Assembly: GCA_003427395.1 (NCBI GenBank)
Contig: BFEA01000111.1
Location: 2,361,481 to 2,402,426, forward strand
Source: Chara braunii
Taxonomy: Eukaryota; Streptophyta; Charophyceae; Charales; Characeae
Length of the DNA: 40,946 bases
Direction of reading: 5' to 3'
The position numbers and the translations under genes are program-made. Of the stretch, positions 1 through 9,112 are shown in pieces (position 1 is the first letter of the stretch; each line of letters starts with the position of its first letter). Below the pieces are notes generated by a model. That model did not search any database. It was not told where the DNA came from and saw nothing but the letters and a program-made list of their open reading frames with translations.

Positions 1-121
1 GGCTGAGGCGGAAGGTGGGGGCAAGGCGAAAGATGGGGAGAGGCAGCCGTGGCGAGGGTTGAAGACGGTGGGGGGTGAGAGGAGGAAAGGAAGTCGTGGC
101 GATGGTGGAAAAGGGGGGGAA
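1..121. other. GC-rich purine-biased leader, no gene seen
   Basis: This stretch is G-rich and built of short words of the type GGCGGAAGG and GGCGAAAG. Similar words recur at 630-925. No open frame here has recognisable protein features. Confidence 0.4.
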
Positions 122-149
122 CATGCCGCAGAGTGGAGTACTGGTTCGG

Positions 150-500
150 TTTTGTCCAACATGCAAAACTGGACCGGTCCAATTTTGCCAAACATACAAA
201 ACCGGATCAGTTTTGCCAATTGTGCAAAACTAGACCGATAATTGTATCAGCCTGGTTTTGCCAAACATGCAAAACCGGATAGATAATTTTATCTATCCCA
301 TTTTGTAACCAACTGTGGACATGCACATTCTCAGGCCGGTTTTGCCAAACATACATAACCGGATAGATAATTTTATCTATTCGAATTTGTAACGAACTGT
401 GGACATGCACATTATCGGTCCGGTTTTGCCAAATGTACAAAACCGGACCGATAATTTTATCTATCCGATTTCGTAATCAACTGCGGACATGCACATTGTC
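150..500. repeat. Palindrome-rich tandem repeat, 84-85 bp unit
   Basis: Three adjacent units begin with GGTTTTGCCAAA-type sequence at 253, 338 and 422, giving periods of 85 and 84 bp. Shorter degenerate units (TTTTGCC...GCAAAA) extend left to about 155. Each full unit contains an inverted repeat, GGATAGATAA-TT-TTATCTATCC in the first copy, and a second small one, TTTTGC-N7-GCAAAA. The later part of each unit is shared too (ACTGTGGACATGCACATT). I do not recognise the family. Confidence 0.85.
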
Positions 501-540
501 AGCCATGGCCATTTAATCAACAGACATTGTTAGACATTTC

Positions 541-564
541 GTCAATCAATCAATCAAGCAATTG

Positions 565-601
<37 letters not shown>

Positions 602-612
602 CCAATCAACAG
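541..612. repeat. (CAAT)n tetranucleotide microsatellite
   Basis: About 17 repeats of CAAT with a few interruptions. The reverse-complement array (ATTG/GATT)n lies at 926-985, so the two arrays form inverted arms around the GC-rich island between them. Confidence 0.9.
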
Positions 613-680
613 GAAAAGGGAAGGTGCAGACGGTGATGAGGTGGAAGATGGAGGGACGGCATCTGTGGCGAGGCGGGGCA

Positions 681-770
681 GCGTCGAGCGGAGGCGGAAG
701 GCGGCGTCGAGCAGAGGCGGAAGACGGCGTCGAGCGGAGGCGGAAAGCGGCGTCGGGCGGAGACGGAAGG
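681..770. repeat. 23-bp GC-rich minisatellite
   Basis: The word GCGTCGAGC or GCGTCGGGC begins at 681, 704, 727 and 750, a 23-bp period, with GGAGGCGGAAGGCG between. The surrounding 630-925 island has the same purine-rich composition. Long frames on both strands here are repeat translations (Arg/Gly or Pro/Ser rich), not genes. Confidence 0.8.
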
Positions 771-925
771 CGAAAAATGGGGGCGGAGGCAACCGCAGTG
801 AGGGTGGAAGGTGGTGGGGGTGGGGCTGCAGCTGCAGCGAGGGCGAAAGGCGGTGGAGAGAGGGGCGACAATTGTGGCGAGGGCAGAAGGCGGGGGGGGG
901 TGACATGCAAAACCAGGTCCGGTTT

Positions 926-985
926 TGACTGATTGATTGATTGGCTAATTGATTGATTGATCGACTGATTGATTGTTTAATTGAT
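926..985. repeat. (GATT)n microsatellite, inverted partner of the (CAAT)n array
   Basis: Degenerate GATT/ATTG repeats, the reverse complement of the array at 541-612. Confidence 0.85.
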
Positions 986-1075
986 CGAGCCGGTTCTCTA
1001 CCCAGTCCTACCGGCAGCATGTGCTACTGGTCCCTACTGGTCCCTCCGATTTTCAATGTGGGGGGACTGGTGGTT

Positions 1076-1130
1076 TAACCGGACTGATAATTTTATCGGC
1101 CCAATTTTCAAACCAACTGTCATTCAGTCT
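1076..1130. repeat. Detached copy of the 84-bp palindromic unit
   Basis: ACCGGACTGATAATTTTATC followed by CCCAATTTTCAAACCAACTG matches the middle of the units at 253-500. The copy is separated from the array by the island at 500-1075, which suggests that the island was inserted into a once continuous array. Confidence 0.7.
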
Positions 1131-1285
1131 GCCTGCCCGCCCGCCTGCCTGCCCGCCTGCCTGCCTGCCTGCCTGCCTGTCACCTGCCTGCCTGCCTGCC
1201 CGCCGGCCTGCTCGCCGGCCCGCCCGCCTGCTTGACTGCCTGCCCGCCGACCCGCCCGCCTGCCTTCCTGCCTCTCACATCGCGG
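1130..1285. repeat. (TGCC)n / (CCCG)n degenerate microsatellite
   Basis: Pyrimidine-rich tetranucleotide array with CTGCC and CCCGCC variants. The cysteine/proline-rich and arginine/glycine-rich frames across it are translations of the repeat. Confidence 0.85.
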
Positions 1286-1362
1286 TCGGCTTGCCTGCCT
1301 GCGTGATTTGGGCACCCTGTGACAGGTGGTGCACCGTAAAGGCCAGAGAGGGCTATTACGAA

Positions 1363-1386
1363 TCCCTCTGCCACAAGGCAGAGGGA
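1363..1386. other. Perfect 10-bp stem-loop with ACAA tetraloop
   Basis: TCCCTCTGCC at 1363-1372 is the exact reverse complement of GGCAGAGGGA at 1377-1386, with a four-base loop ACAA. No U-tract or gene end makes it an obvious terminator. Its role is unknown. Confidence 0.7.
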
Positions 1387-2700
1387 CTGAAAAGTGCAGG
1401 GCCAACAGTGCCACAACGTCTAGAGCGATGTATATGGTGCAGATTCAGGGTTGGATGCATCTGGCCGACATAGCTTCAAAATTAGACCGGGGAGTCCCAT
1501 TCGAGCTTGTGGATTACGTGCCTGCCAGGTGGAGGAAGGAAAATGGGGGCACGACAACTTTTTTTTTTAACTTGTTTTTTTTCCCCTTTTTCAGGAGTGA
1601 AAACATATCCTTTTGTATCCCGTATGCTGGCAGGAGGTGCAGCACGCATGTTTCATACAGGGCGGTACCGGTACCTCCCCCTTTTTCCATGTGCTCGTGC
1701 CTCTTCTTTTCAGGCTCGGCAAAATGTGGCGCGTAGGGTGTTTTTAGGCTTGACATCAATAGCTGAGCCAAGTACTGGTGGTTTAAGGGGGAAAAAAAAA
1801 AAAACGAAGAAGGGTTTGCGGACTGTCTATGTAGAAGTTGGAAAGGCATCAGTGAGTTTTACATTTTGAAGTTCGAAAGGGGCTTGTGAGTTCTTAATTT
1901 GAAAACGGAAAGGGATCAGGTGATCTACGTATTTTACATTTTAAAGTTGAGAGGTTTCTGTCTGTCTGTTTATTTGTCTGTCTGTTTGTGAGTGTTTGTT
2001 TATCTGTCTGTCCATCCATCCATCTGCGGATAGCCCTGGGACAAAATGAGGGAGGTTCAACACTAGGCATAGTAATATAAGCACCTCCCTCTAGTAGCTC
2101 CTCCTCTAGCCGCTCCTGTCCATTGTTGGGAGCTATACCTGTTGTGCCAGAATATCCTAGTGTCTGATTTAAGAGATCGGGTACATACAGTGAGACGAGC
2201 AGAAATGTCAAGTGCAAAGCTGAAAACAAAGTGGACTTGGCGAAAAATATTTTTTCTTGGAAGCCTCTACTGCATGGCCTTTTCGAATTTTAAAATAATT
2301 ATTTTTTAAGAAGAAAAAACCAGTCGATTATTTCAACTATATTGGCCAATGGAAAATTATTTTTTCAGGAAAAATAATTGCATATTTGCAAACTGGACTA
2401 TTTTTCAAGTCCAGTTTTCACGAATACCTTGTTCAGCATTGATTGCCCTGTCTCCAGGGGATTTACTGAGCAGGTCTACCTCTGAAACCTGCCAGCATTG
2501 ATTGGCCTCTCTCTAGGGGATTTACTGAGCAGGTATACCTTCTGAAATACCTCTAAGACGCCATTGTCACCCAATTGTAGAGTTGATCCTACCGGTCTTG
2601 ATTTCCCTGGGATCCGAGGGATCCAGGGGGTTCCCGGCCCTCCCCTCAAACTGTGTCAGGACCTTGCCAGCCGGGAACAGGGTGATTCGGGGTGATCCGA
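1387..2700. other. Intergenic, no gene recognised
   Basis: This stretch contains homopolymer runs (T8 near 1558, A12 near 1792), a TGTC/TTTG-rich microsatellite at 1958-2022, and one copy of a dispersed motif (GCCAAGTACTGGTGGTTT) at 1770-1787. Two short near-repeats of GCATTGATTG and GGGGATTTACTGAGCAGG lie at about 2438-2475 and 2494-2535. The part next to 2723 may be LINE 3' UTR. I see no convincing coding sequence. Confidence 0.5.
1764..1792 (+). repeat. Dispersed motif GCCAAGTACTGGTGGTTT, copy 1
   Basis: The word (GCTGAGCC)AAGTACTGGTGGTTTAAG recurs on the plus strand near 20480-20507 and on the minus strand at 13641-13670 (with AGGTACTGG). A shorter minus-strand match (GTACTGGTGGCTTAA) is near 17274-17288. 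Four occurrences of such a word in 41 kb indicate an interspersed repeat whose full extent I could not delimit. Confidence 0.6.
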
Positions 2701-2722
2701 AGGATCCCATTGAGACCCTTCT

Positions 2723-4969
2723 TCAGTCAAATGCTGTGATCAGCAAGAGCGAGTGAGGAGGGAAAGGGTCTGGGAAGTCCGACGGTGGGCAAAGGGGGAA
2801 GGATGGTTTGATAGTTGTCCACTCGTTGAAGATCAAACGGTAATTTCTACATTCTACCAACTCCAGGTGCTGCTGATCTTCCTTGTTGCCGTCCCACTCG
2901 ATCCTCGCTACCCATCCACGTCCCTCCCCTCCTAACCAGTCTCTTTGGAAGGACGGGATTGCCTTCTTTATGTCTTTGTTCATCTGAAAGTAGTCCAGCT
3001 GGCGTTTTGAAGCTTGCCATCTTCTCATTAGTTCCATCTGGAACTGTTGCTGGATCTGCTCTGTTACCTCAGCGCCGTCTACCTGTACACTTTCTCTGGC
3101 TAGGAGGCAGCGTTGCCACCAAAGTCCCCAAAGCACCGCTCTACGGCCCAGATTAAACATATTTTCAGTGAACATGGACTCCTCTTGGGCCTGGGGCCAA
3201 TGGCCCAGCAGTATCGCCCTCCAGGTCCAGGGCCATGGAGTGTCAGGGACCATTTTTCTCCAGATTTTGTCCCACCAACACCATGTGAGTTGCGCAGTTC
3301 GACATTGCATAAATATATGTTCAATTGTTTCTGCATTGTTTTGTGGAGGAAAGGCTCTCAGGCACCGCGCACACCAAGGGAGAGCTTGGCCTTTTTGTTC
3401 CAGATTTGTGTGATCAATCAACCAATCCATTGTTGGCAGACATCGGTGTGCGATCTGCCACTGTAAGGAGGTGATCTTTGCTAGTTTCTCTTTTCGCCCC
3501 TGGAACCAAGATATCGGCGTCAGGAGGGAACGATCTACTTGTAAGTGTTTTGCCCATCTGTCAATTATTCTGTCTTTCAGATGACGTTTGGGTCTGAGCA
3601 TTTTGTATGTAGATTTTACCATCAGCTTCTGGAGGCTAATTTCAGTAGCAGGGTTGGCTTTGCGTCCCGCAGGTTTCCATTTCCATTCAAGAGGGTCAAG
3701 GGGGAGGTCATGAATCTCGGTGTCAGGTTGGAATGCGCAGGCTTTCTCCCCCTCCCCAAGGACTCGAATGCGGAAGATGTCTTCCTTATTCTGTCAGGTA
3801 AAGGGGGCCCGGTTCCCTTGCAGCCTTCGTGATCTGGCGATTGTGTACCTTTCGACTAGGACGTCGTGAGTTCTGATTGCATGAACCTTTCCCACCTGAT
3901 CAGTGATCCCTCTGATTGCCACCCAGTCCCCTTCCCGCAGTGCTGGACCCCTTCTCAGTATTCAGTACCAGGATAGCGGTACTGCCTCTATAATTATGTC
4001 TAGACTATGATCAACATGATGGCAGTACCGCACTGTGTTGTGCAGTTCATCAGGTGTTTTCCAGCTACTTCGGTTGCAGTCCCAGATGTCTTTTACACGG
4101 GTGACCCCGTTTTTCACCCAGGTTTTCCATGGGGCTGCCGAGCTGCACATTACCTGGCTGTTTCTGTCAGTAACCCAGCGGTTTCCGAAGAGGGGTTGAC
4201 GAAGTACCTCCTCCCATCGGTTCGGTTCATCCTTGTTTGGGAGGGGGAGTTTTCGCCAGCTTTGCAGAAGCGACAACCAAAAGTCATTTGTGTGTTCTCT
4301 GGGCTCCCCCTGTCTACGTGGCCATTTCCGTGGAATAGCCCAGTAGCGGTCCTCCAGCCAGGTTAGGGGGTGCACCCCCGAGGGGGCCTGAGGGGCTATG
4401 CGGGACACGTGTTCTAAGGCCAAGGGCTTCCAGGGGCTGTCTTTATCCAAGATCAGCTTCTTGACCCATTGAAGTCGAAGCGCTGTAGTTTGAGTTGTAG
4501 GGTCGATTATCCCTAAACCCCCTGCGGCTTTGGGCTGTATGATCGAATCCCACGCCACCCTACTTATCACATTTGTTAGCTCTCCGTCCCCTCGCCATAA
4601 AAAGACTGCCACTTTGGCTTTGAGTGTGCGCAGGGCCTCCTTACTCAATGGCCACACCAGTGACTTGTACCAAAGCGAGGCAAAGACCACATTGTTTATC
4701 ACCAATGCCCTGCCAAAAAAAGATGTGGTCTTGTTTCGCCAATTGTTTAGTTTAGTCAGGGTGGGGGAGCTAATCCATTCATCGTTAGTTTGAGGGCAAG
4801 CGGTTGCTGTTAATGACACCCCCAGGACTCTCAGCGGGGCTTCTAGGGGAAGCCAAGAAACTCTGGGGGTCTCTGGGGGGCGTCCGCCTTGATAATGGAT
4901 CCACCATCCTTGCGTTTTATTTCCCCAGTTAATTGTCATGTCGGAGACCAAGGAGAACTTGTCCATCAT
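2723..4969 (-). pseudogene. LINE ORF2 C-terminal half: thumb, SH3-like linker, zf-RVT
   Basis: One frame with two TGA stops (3962-3964 and near 3799) runs from MMDKFSLVSDMTINWGN to the stop at 2723. Landmarks in order are: WRNKTTSFFGRALVINNVV; FLWRG; QPKAAGGLGIIDP-TTQTTALRLQWVKKL, typical of the L1 region after the RT; and GDWVAIRGITDQVGKV, a short beta-rich linker. Next come LQWQIAHRCLPTMDWLI and the zinc knuckle WCARC-x15-IEHIFMQC (C-x2-C...H-x4-C). The end contains DFPDPFP. The family context (zf-RVT, PF13966 type) is clear from the pattern. No RNase H domain was seen. Confidence 0.9.
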
Positions 4970-5282
4970 TCTGGATTTCCTCTAGATTGTGCGCAGTGGC
5001 CTCCACCATGACCGTCAGGTCGTCCGCAAACAAGGAACAGACCGGGACTGCGTCCTCCGGGATATTGGTTATTTTAATCCTGGTGATGTCTTTGCTTGCA
5101 CGGAGGTTTGCTGATAGTGCTTCCATGATGATCAGAAAGAGGAATGGTGCTATGAGGTCTCCTTGTCGAACCGACCTTTCTAACTGTATTGGGGGGACCA
5201 AGGAGCCATTGATTTGTATGCAGGTGGTGGCGTTATGATGGAGGATTTGGATCCAGCGCCTGAAAACCGGCCCGAAGTTCAT
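4929..5282 (-). pseudogene. LINE reverse transcriptase, second half of the palm with FADD box
   Basis: Residues 2-12 (NFGPVFRRWIQ) continue the domain after the frameshift. VRQGDLIAPFLFLIIMEAL (about residues 38-56) is the conserved RQG-x-L-x-P region. SLFADDLTV holds the FADD catalytic pair, at 5019-5030. After NLEEIQN the true frame moves to the neighbouring one (MMDKFSLVSDMTINWGNKTQ), so a second frameshift sits near 4965. This is the metal-binding core of the polymerase. Confidence 0.93.
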
Positions 5283-5691
5283 CTTCAGTAGACAGCCATC
5301 CCAGAAATTCCCAATCTACGTGGCCGTAGGCCTCTTCGAAGTCTATGAACACCATCGCTACATTTTTGCGGGAGTGTCTGGCTAATTGAAGGACTTCGTG
5401 AACCAGCAATATGTTTTCCTGGATGTTTCGGTTTTGCATAAAGCCGGTTTGTGAGGGGTGGATGATGTCTTCCATCACCGGGATCATTCTGTTGGCCAAT
5501 GCTTTGTCCAGCATTTTGTAGGTTACTGTGAGCAAGGTTATGGGTCTGTAGTTTCGGATATTCATTTTGTCACCTTTTTTGTAAAGCAGCGAAAGAACCC
5601 CCCTGCCTATCATTTCTCCCATCTCCCCCGTGTTCCATACTTCCGCATAGTTGTGTCTCATACCAGCGAGACGGTCACCCCAGAAGTACAT
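5233..5691 (-). pseudogene. LINE reverse transcriptase, fingers and first palm motifs
   Basis: The frame contains KKGD-x2-NIRNYRPITLL, then YKMLDKALANRM, then QTGFMQNRNIQENI. It continues with VFIDFEEAYGHVDWEFL, the motif carrying the first catalytic Asp. These are the ordered landmarks of L1-type RT. The usual K-A-Y-D of that last motif reads E-A-Y-G here, a sign of drift. After FLGWL the coding sequence continues in another frame (LLKMNFGPVFRRWI), so a frameshift lies near 5295. The start at 5691 is only the first Met left after truncation, not a true start. Confidence 0.93.
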
Positions 5692-5697
5692 TTACGT

Positions 5698-6268
5698 TAT
5701 GAGACTCGCCCTTCTGCTGACAGATCGCGATGACCACGTAGTGTCTCTGAGATCCCAAAGAGTTCGACGGGCGCTGGGTAGTAGGGCATGTTAGAGGCCG
5801 TACTTTCAGTTTCCTGCAGATAACCTACTTGTTACAACCCAATGCATGGGGATCGTTCGCTTAGAAAAATATTGCAGCAGCAAGCGAGGAGGTGGATTGC
5901 GGAGAATACCTGTCCTGGAATTCTCACCCTGGTGGGCCATGATATTGATAAACGGGAAGTGAGGGGGGCGGTTGGGGTTGGAATGTGGAGGAGGAGGAGG
6001 AGGAGGAGGAGGAGGAGGAGGAGGAGGTAGGTATGCCTTTGTAACTTTGGAAAGCAAGCCATCTGCAGGACTGGTTGCTTCATTTCACAGCAGCCAGAAT
6101 TTCAGTAGTATGTCTTCTAAGTAGTATTCATGCTTCTTTTGCAATCAGACTTGATGACTTCGACTTTCAGCATGCGTACAAACAGATGATGATCAATCTG
6201 ACGCCTTGCGCCCACACAAAGCTCAGAGGTAATGAAGCCAAGAACACAACTCAGAGTCAAACTTGTCT
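5698..6268. other. Intergenic with (GGA)n array at 5986-6027
   Basis: A 14-unit GGA/GAG trinucleotide array occupies 5986-6027; the proline-, leucine- and arginine-rich frames across it are repeat translations. Nothing else here is recognisable as a gene. Confidence 0.7.
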
Positions 6269-6271
6269 TGT

Positions 6272-6285
6272 TCGGCTATGGCCGA
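6272..6285. other. Palindrome TCGGC-TATG-GCCGA (copy 1 of 3)
   Basis: Inverted repeat with stem TCGGC/GCCGA and loop TATG. The same loop with different but still complementary outer stem bases recurs at 6412-6427 and 6454-6469. Confidence 0.75.
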
Positions 6286-6411
6286 CACTTAAACTCTCAG
6301 CAACTTATTCGTACACACACCGAGGATCTTTCTGGATGTTCCGCACATGCACACACACACACACACTCTCCCTCTTTACACACACACACTAACACTACTA
6401 ACTGCTGACAT

Positions 6412-6427
6412 GGCGGCTATGGCCGCC
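6412..6427. other. Palindrome GGCGGC-TATG-GCCGCC (copy 2 of 3)
   Basis: Six-bp stem and TATG loop. The outer bases differ from copies 1 and 3 on both arms, so pairing is kept. Confidence 0.75.
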
Positions 6428-6453
6428 GTCTCTCTCCTATGTACTAACACCCT

Positions 6454-6469
6454 ATCGGCTATGGCCGAT
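6454..6469. other. Palindrome ATCGGC-TATG-GCCGAT (copy 3 of 3)
   Basis: Six-bp stem, TATG loop, 42 bp downstream of copy 2. Confidence 0.75.
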
Positions 6470-7078
6470 CTTCCTCCTCTCAGCCCTCTACTCCACGGGC
6501 ACCTGCAGACCTCCTTGCACAAGACGGTAGGGCAGCGCTTCCGCATGGCTCACAGGAAGAATGAATGAATGACTTGACGCTTCCTCTTCAAGTTGATTTA
6601 TACTTCGGATTGTCAATGGTCTGCCTTTGGTCCCGGGGCCGGGGGTGCACACAGTCCCACATGGTACTTGCTGACTTGACAAAGTGTGACCGGGACTGGG
6701 TACCGCTGACTGGGCAGAGTTAGTCTGCCCACTTGCCCACTTGCGTACGGTCTACCTCCTAAGACCTACGAAAGGTCGCTTCCGGACCTTCCGGAAGACT
6801 GCAGACTTGACCCTTCAGGACAGTAGCCGCTACGACCTTGACCTTTCAGTGCTGTAGCAGCTACGACCTCTACCACTGCTAAGACTCCTAATCTACAGAC
6901 CTACTGTTCGACACCCGACGACCACACGACCTACAGCACGCAAACAGAAGACTTTCAAGACACAGGTCGCGGGTTCAAGCTCACACAGGTCAACTAGTAT
7001 TGTACACGGGTGAGGGCGAGATCTGGGGATTGAGCCCTGGGAACGGCAATTGCTACCGTAAAGGTGAAAACCGTTTCA

Positions 7079-7092
7079 CTCCCGCCGGCCTA
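7079..7092 (-). other. Candidate polypurine tract of the Ty3/gypsy element
   Basis: The minus strand reads GGCCGGCGGGAG directly before TGAAACGG and after the chromodomain stop codon, the expected place for the plus-strand primer of an LTR retrotransposon. It is not pure purine, so confidence is moderate. Confidence 0.45.
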
Positions 7093-7116
7093 AATTCGAG
7101 GTCCTCCGAGAATAAT

Positions 7117-7590
7117 TCAATCCACAACAGGATATTTACCCTTCTTCACTCTTTCGTAGGCACGGACTATGTCGGGAGCAGTCTCTAGAAGTTCTGTTCG
7201 TGTAAACCAGCGATTGTCTTCAGGCTCTTGGTAAGACATTCTGACTTTGTACTGTTTCTGTGGACGACCTCTACCTCCTGTTCTGAATACATCTTCACCT
7301 ACTATGCGATCAATGTCGTACCTTCCGTCCATATCTCGCAGGATCATCGATCTCCTCGATGGAAATTGCTGACTCGTCGTGCAAGGTAACAACTTTGATG
7401 CATGGAAAACTGGATATGTATGGAGGTGTGCTGGGATCTCTATCGTGCAGGATGGCCCATCATCTCCGCCCTTGACTTCTAGGACTGGCCACGGTGCTCT
7501 ATGCGCATGCAACAGTTTCTTCGAGATGTTCTCCTCAGGAGCAAACTCTTTAGACTTGACCCACTTTTGCTGTTGGAAGGGTAAGGGACA
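7117..7590 (-). pseudogene. Ty3/gypsy integrase C-terminus plus chromodomain (chromovirus type)
   Basis: The minus-strand frame contains WVKSKEFAPEENISKKLL, then HRAPWPVLEV, matching the segment after the integrase core in Ty3/gypsy polyproteins (the GPY/F-like region). Next is CTIEIPAHLHTYPVFHASKL, the typical hydrophobic-P...h-x-VFHxSxL word. The tail, DGRYDIDRIVGEDVF...QYKVRMSYQEPEDNRWFTRTEL, has the layout of a chromodomain (ID-RIV..., YKV..., W), which in chromoviruses targets integration to marked chromatin. The frame starts in or near a G12 run at about 7597, and the rest of pol is missing. The stop at 7117-7119 is probably the natural polyprotein end. Confidence 0.85.
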
Positions 7591-7599
7591 GAGTAGGGG

Positions 7600-8020
7600 G
7601 GGGGGGGGGAAACAGCAACAACAACAAGGGATAGAATAGGGCTCTTAGCCACAGTTCTGGGCCAGGCCCTATGTTTTGGGGATATGATGATGCAAGTTTT
7701 GTTTTTGTTCTTATTTTGTTGTTAAAGAGAAAATTGACAACTAGAGCAAGAAAATAGCTTTTTTGTCATGTTCTTTATTCATCTTCCTTAGTGTTAGTAC
7801 TTGGGTTTCCGTTCAAGATTCTACACCTGTTTGCTTTTTTTTTTCCTTCCCGTCTTTTTTAAAAGGGCCACAGCCCTGAGATATCACCATTGAAAGAAAA
7901 TAAAAAAATGAGACAGAAAAAAAAAAAAAAAAAAAAAAAAGGATATCATCATTGAACTGACCGGCCGTAGGTAATTAAGAGTTGTTGTACTCTTTTCATC
8001 TTCAAGTTGATGGCATCACG
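7600..8020. other. Intergenic, homopolymer-rich
   Basis: Contains a G run near 7597-7609, a T8 run near 7838 and an A24 run at about 7917-7940. No coding sequence recognised. Confidence 0.6.
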
Positions 8021-8024
8021 CTTC

Positions 8025-8080
8025 TGAGCTCAGGTCTGTATTTCAACAGCTCATGGGTGTACCAACTGAGCTAGGTTCGT
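8025..8080 (-). repeat. tRNA-Phe-like SINE head, isolated copy
   Basis: The minus strand reads CGAACCTAGCTCAGTTGGTA, the tRNA A-box region, followed by CTGTTGAAATACAG, an anticodon-arm-like hairpin with GAA. It is closely similar to the array at 26625-26980. The T-arm is not recognisable, so it is a tRNA-derived repeat and not a tRNA gene. Confidence 0.65.
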
Positions 8081-8112
8081 TGGACCAGGTCCGGTTTCAA
8101 ATTGCTTTTCTG

Positions 8113-8551
8113 AGGGCCTCGCCACACGAATGTCATGTCATAACACGGTGATTTTTGACATATGTCAGGAAAATTTTGGCGTTCCGTCTTTCCACAACCC
8201 CCCCCCCTTCTTCGGCACACAGCACTGTTGAAGTTTGCTGAGGATAGGACAACAAATGGGCGTGAGGATTGGACCAGCATTGGTCGTTCCCAACGTCCGT
8301 CTCCTTCACCGAACTCGGAGGCGAACTCGACATCTCGGCGAAGGACTGTNATCTCGGCGAAGGACTGTTGAGAATGTCTAAGTTGCAGGCTGGGGAACGA
8401 GCCTCGTTCCCAAAGAGGTGTCCAAACACTTTCACTGACAACTTGTGAATTATTTTCCCATCTTGGATTTCGACAGGCTGTGTGGCGAGGAGAAAATGTG
8501 GCAAATGCAAATGCCGCAAATCCCCTTTCGACATTGGTGTGGCGAGGCCCT
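8113..8551. mobile_element. MITE-like element with 22-bp terminal inverted repeats
   Basis: AGGGCCTCGCCACAC-GAATGTC at 8113-8134 is matched, inverted, by 8530-8551 with 21 of 22 bases identical. A shorter inner copy of TGTGGCGAGG lies near 8480. The element is about 440 bp and has no transposase, so it is non-autonomous. No clear target duplication is seen, so the superfamily is unassigned. A scaffold-type N join at 8350 lies inside it. Confidence 0.65.
8332..8368. other. Assembly join: 18-bp duplication around a single N
   Basis: ATCTCGGCGAAGGACTGT occurs on each side of the N at 8350. A duplicated end around one N is what a scaffolder produces when it fails to merge overlapping contigs. 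Confidence 0.8.
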
Positions 8552-9040
8552 AAAACAACCAGAGAAGGAGGAACGTTCATTGTCAGCCGCCGTTGGACTT
8601 TGCCGTGTCAGCTGAATGCCCCTTTCAGGCGAGAGTTGGGGGCCACAAAAGCAAAAAGAGAAAAGGTGAAATCGCCAGCTGGGCTTGAAGGATCGCGCTG
8701 TGGAAGCAAAATGTGAAATGACAAACAGAGGAGCAACAGGTTGACCCATTTCACGTTTTTCTTTCTGAATGCATCGGGCTGCAACTACGGGCAAATTCAG
8801 TGGAGCAAATGTCATAAAAAAGTCACCTCTTTTCTTGTAGTGAACTTGAGCATTGGTGTCTTCAACGTCTGCAGAAGGAATAACCCATTTCACATCCCAC
8901 TTCCTGAAGTGTATCCGACTGGAGTCGTGGCCAGAATTCAGGCGAGCAAATATGAAATATTATTCAAATATTATATATATATATATATCGTCACAGAACT
9001 GCCCGGTAAACCGTAGGCAGAGAGAGAGAAGAGGACAACA
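8552..9040. other. Intergenic, no gene recognised
   Basis: Short direct words (GTGAAATGACAAACAGAGG, CCCATTTCAC twice) and an (AT)n run near 8973-8989, but no frame with recognisable features. Confidence 0.5.
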
Positions 9041-9053
9041 AACGAGGGGCTGT

Positions 9054-9090
9054 GACAAACTGTTTCGTCGGAGTTTCACCGACTCATCAG
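9054..9090 (-). ncRNA. Hammerhead ribozyme-like core
   Basis: The minus strand reads CTGATGA, stem II GTCGG-TGAAACT-CCGAC (perfect 5 bp), GAAAC, then a minimal stem III ACA-GTT-TGT running into the cleavage triplet GTC at 9054-9056. All invariant core elements of a hammerhead are present and in order. A stem III this short is known from hammerheads of Penelope-like elements. Stem I is not evident: the flanking strands TATAGCCTC and ACAGCCCCTC are similar to each other, not complementary. A retroposon inserted 22 bp upstream in the ribozyme sense (9113) may have disturbed the locus. Self-cleavage here is doubtful; the core itself is convincing. Confidence 0.6.
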
Positions 9091-9112
9091 GAGGCTATAA
9101 AAATCTTCATAT

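Larger units (their letters stand above)
2700..5697 (-). mobile_element. LINE (L1-type non-LTR retrotransposon), 5'-truncated, decayed
   Basis: Reading the minus strand from 5691 down to 2723 gives, in order, the RT fingers and palm, the FADD active-site box, the thumb and L1-type linker, and a C-terminal zf-RVT zinc knuckle. Two frameshifts (near 5295 and 4965) and two in-frame TGA codons (at 3962-3964 and near 3799) break the frame. No apurinic endonuclease domain is present upstream, so the copy starts inside ORF2. The second LINE at 22.7-24.8 kb is the same family: it shares the linker, the zinc knuckle and the tail word DFPDPFP. L1-type elements insert by target-primed reverse transcription. 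I see no clear target duplication or poly(A)/poly(T) end here. Confidence 0.92.
6269..7078 (-). repeat. Candidate Ty3/gypsy 3' LTR
   Basis: On the minus strand the sequence after the chromodomain frame runs through a purine-rich tract (GGCCGGCGGGAG) into TGAAACGG, which fits the PPT and start of a 3' LTR at 7078. A TG..CA end is possible at 6269-6270 (minus strand ...CCGAACA), next to a palindrome. Only one LTR copy is visible, so the left boundary is a guess. The region includes a (CA)n stretch at 6347-6392 and three matching palindromes. Confidence 0.4.

Noticed and set aside
598-1020. Proline/arginine-rich frames on both strands
   Set aside because: Translations of the 23-bp GC-rich minisatellite and CAAT repeats.
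2753-5238. Plus-strand open frames of 60-120 codons across the LINE
   Set aside because: Shadows of the minus-strand LINE coding sequence.
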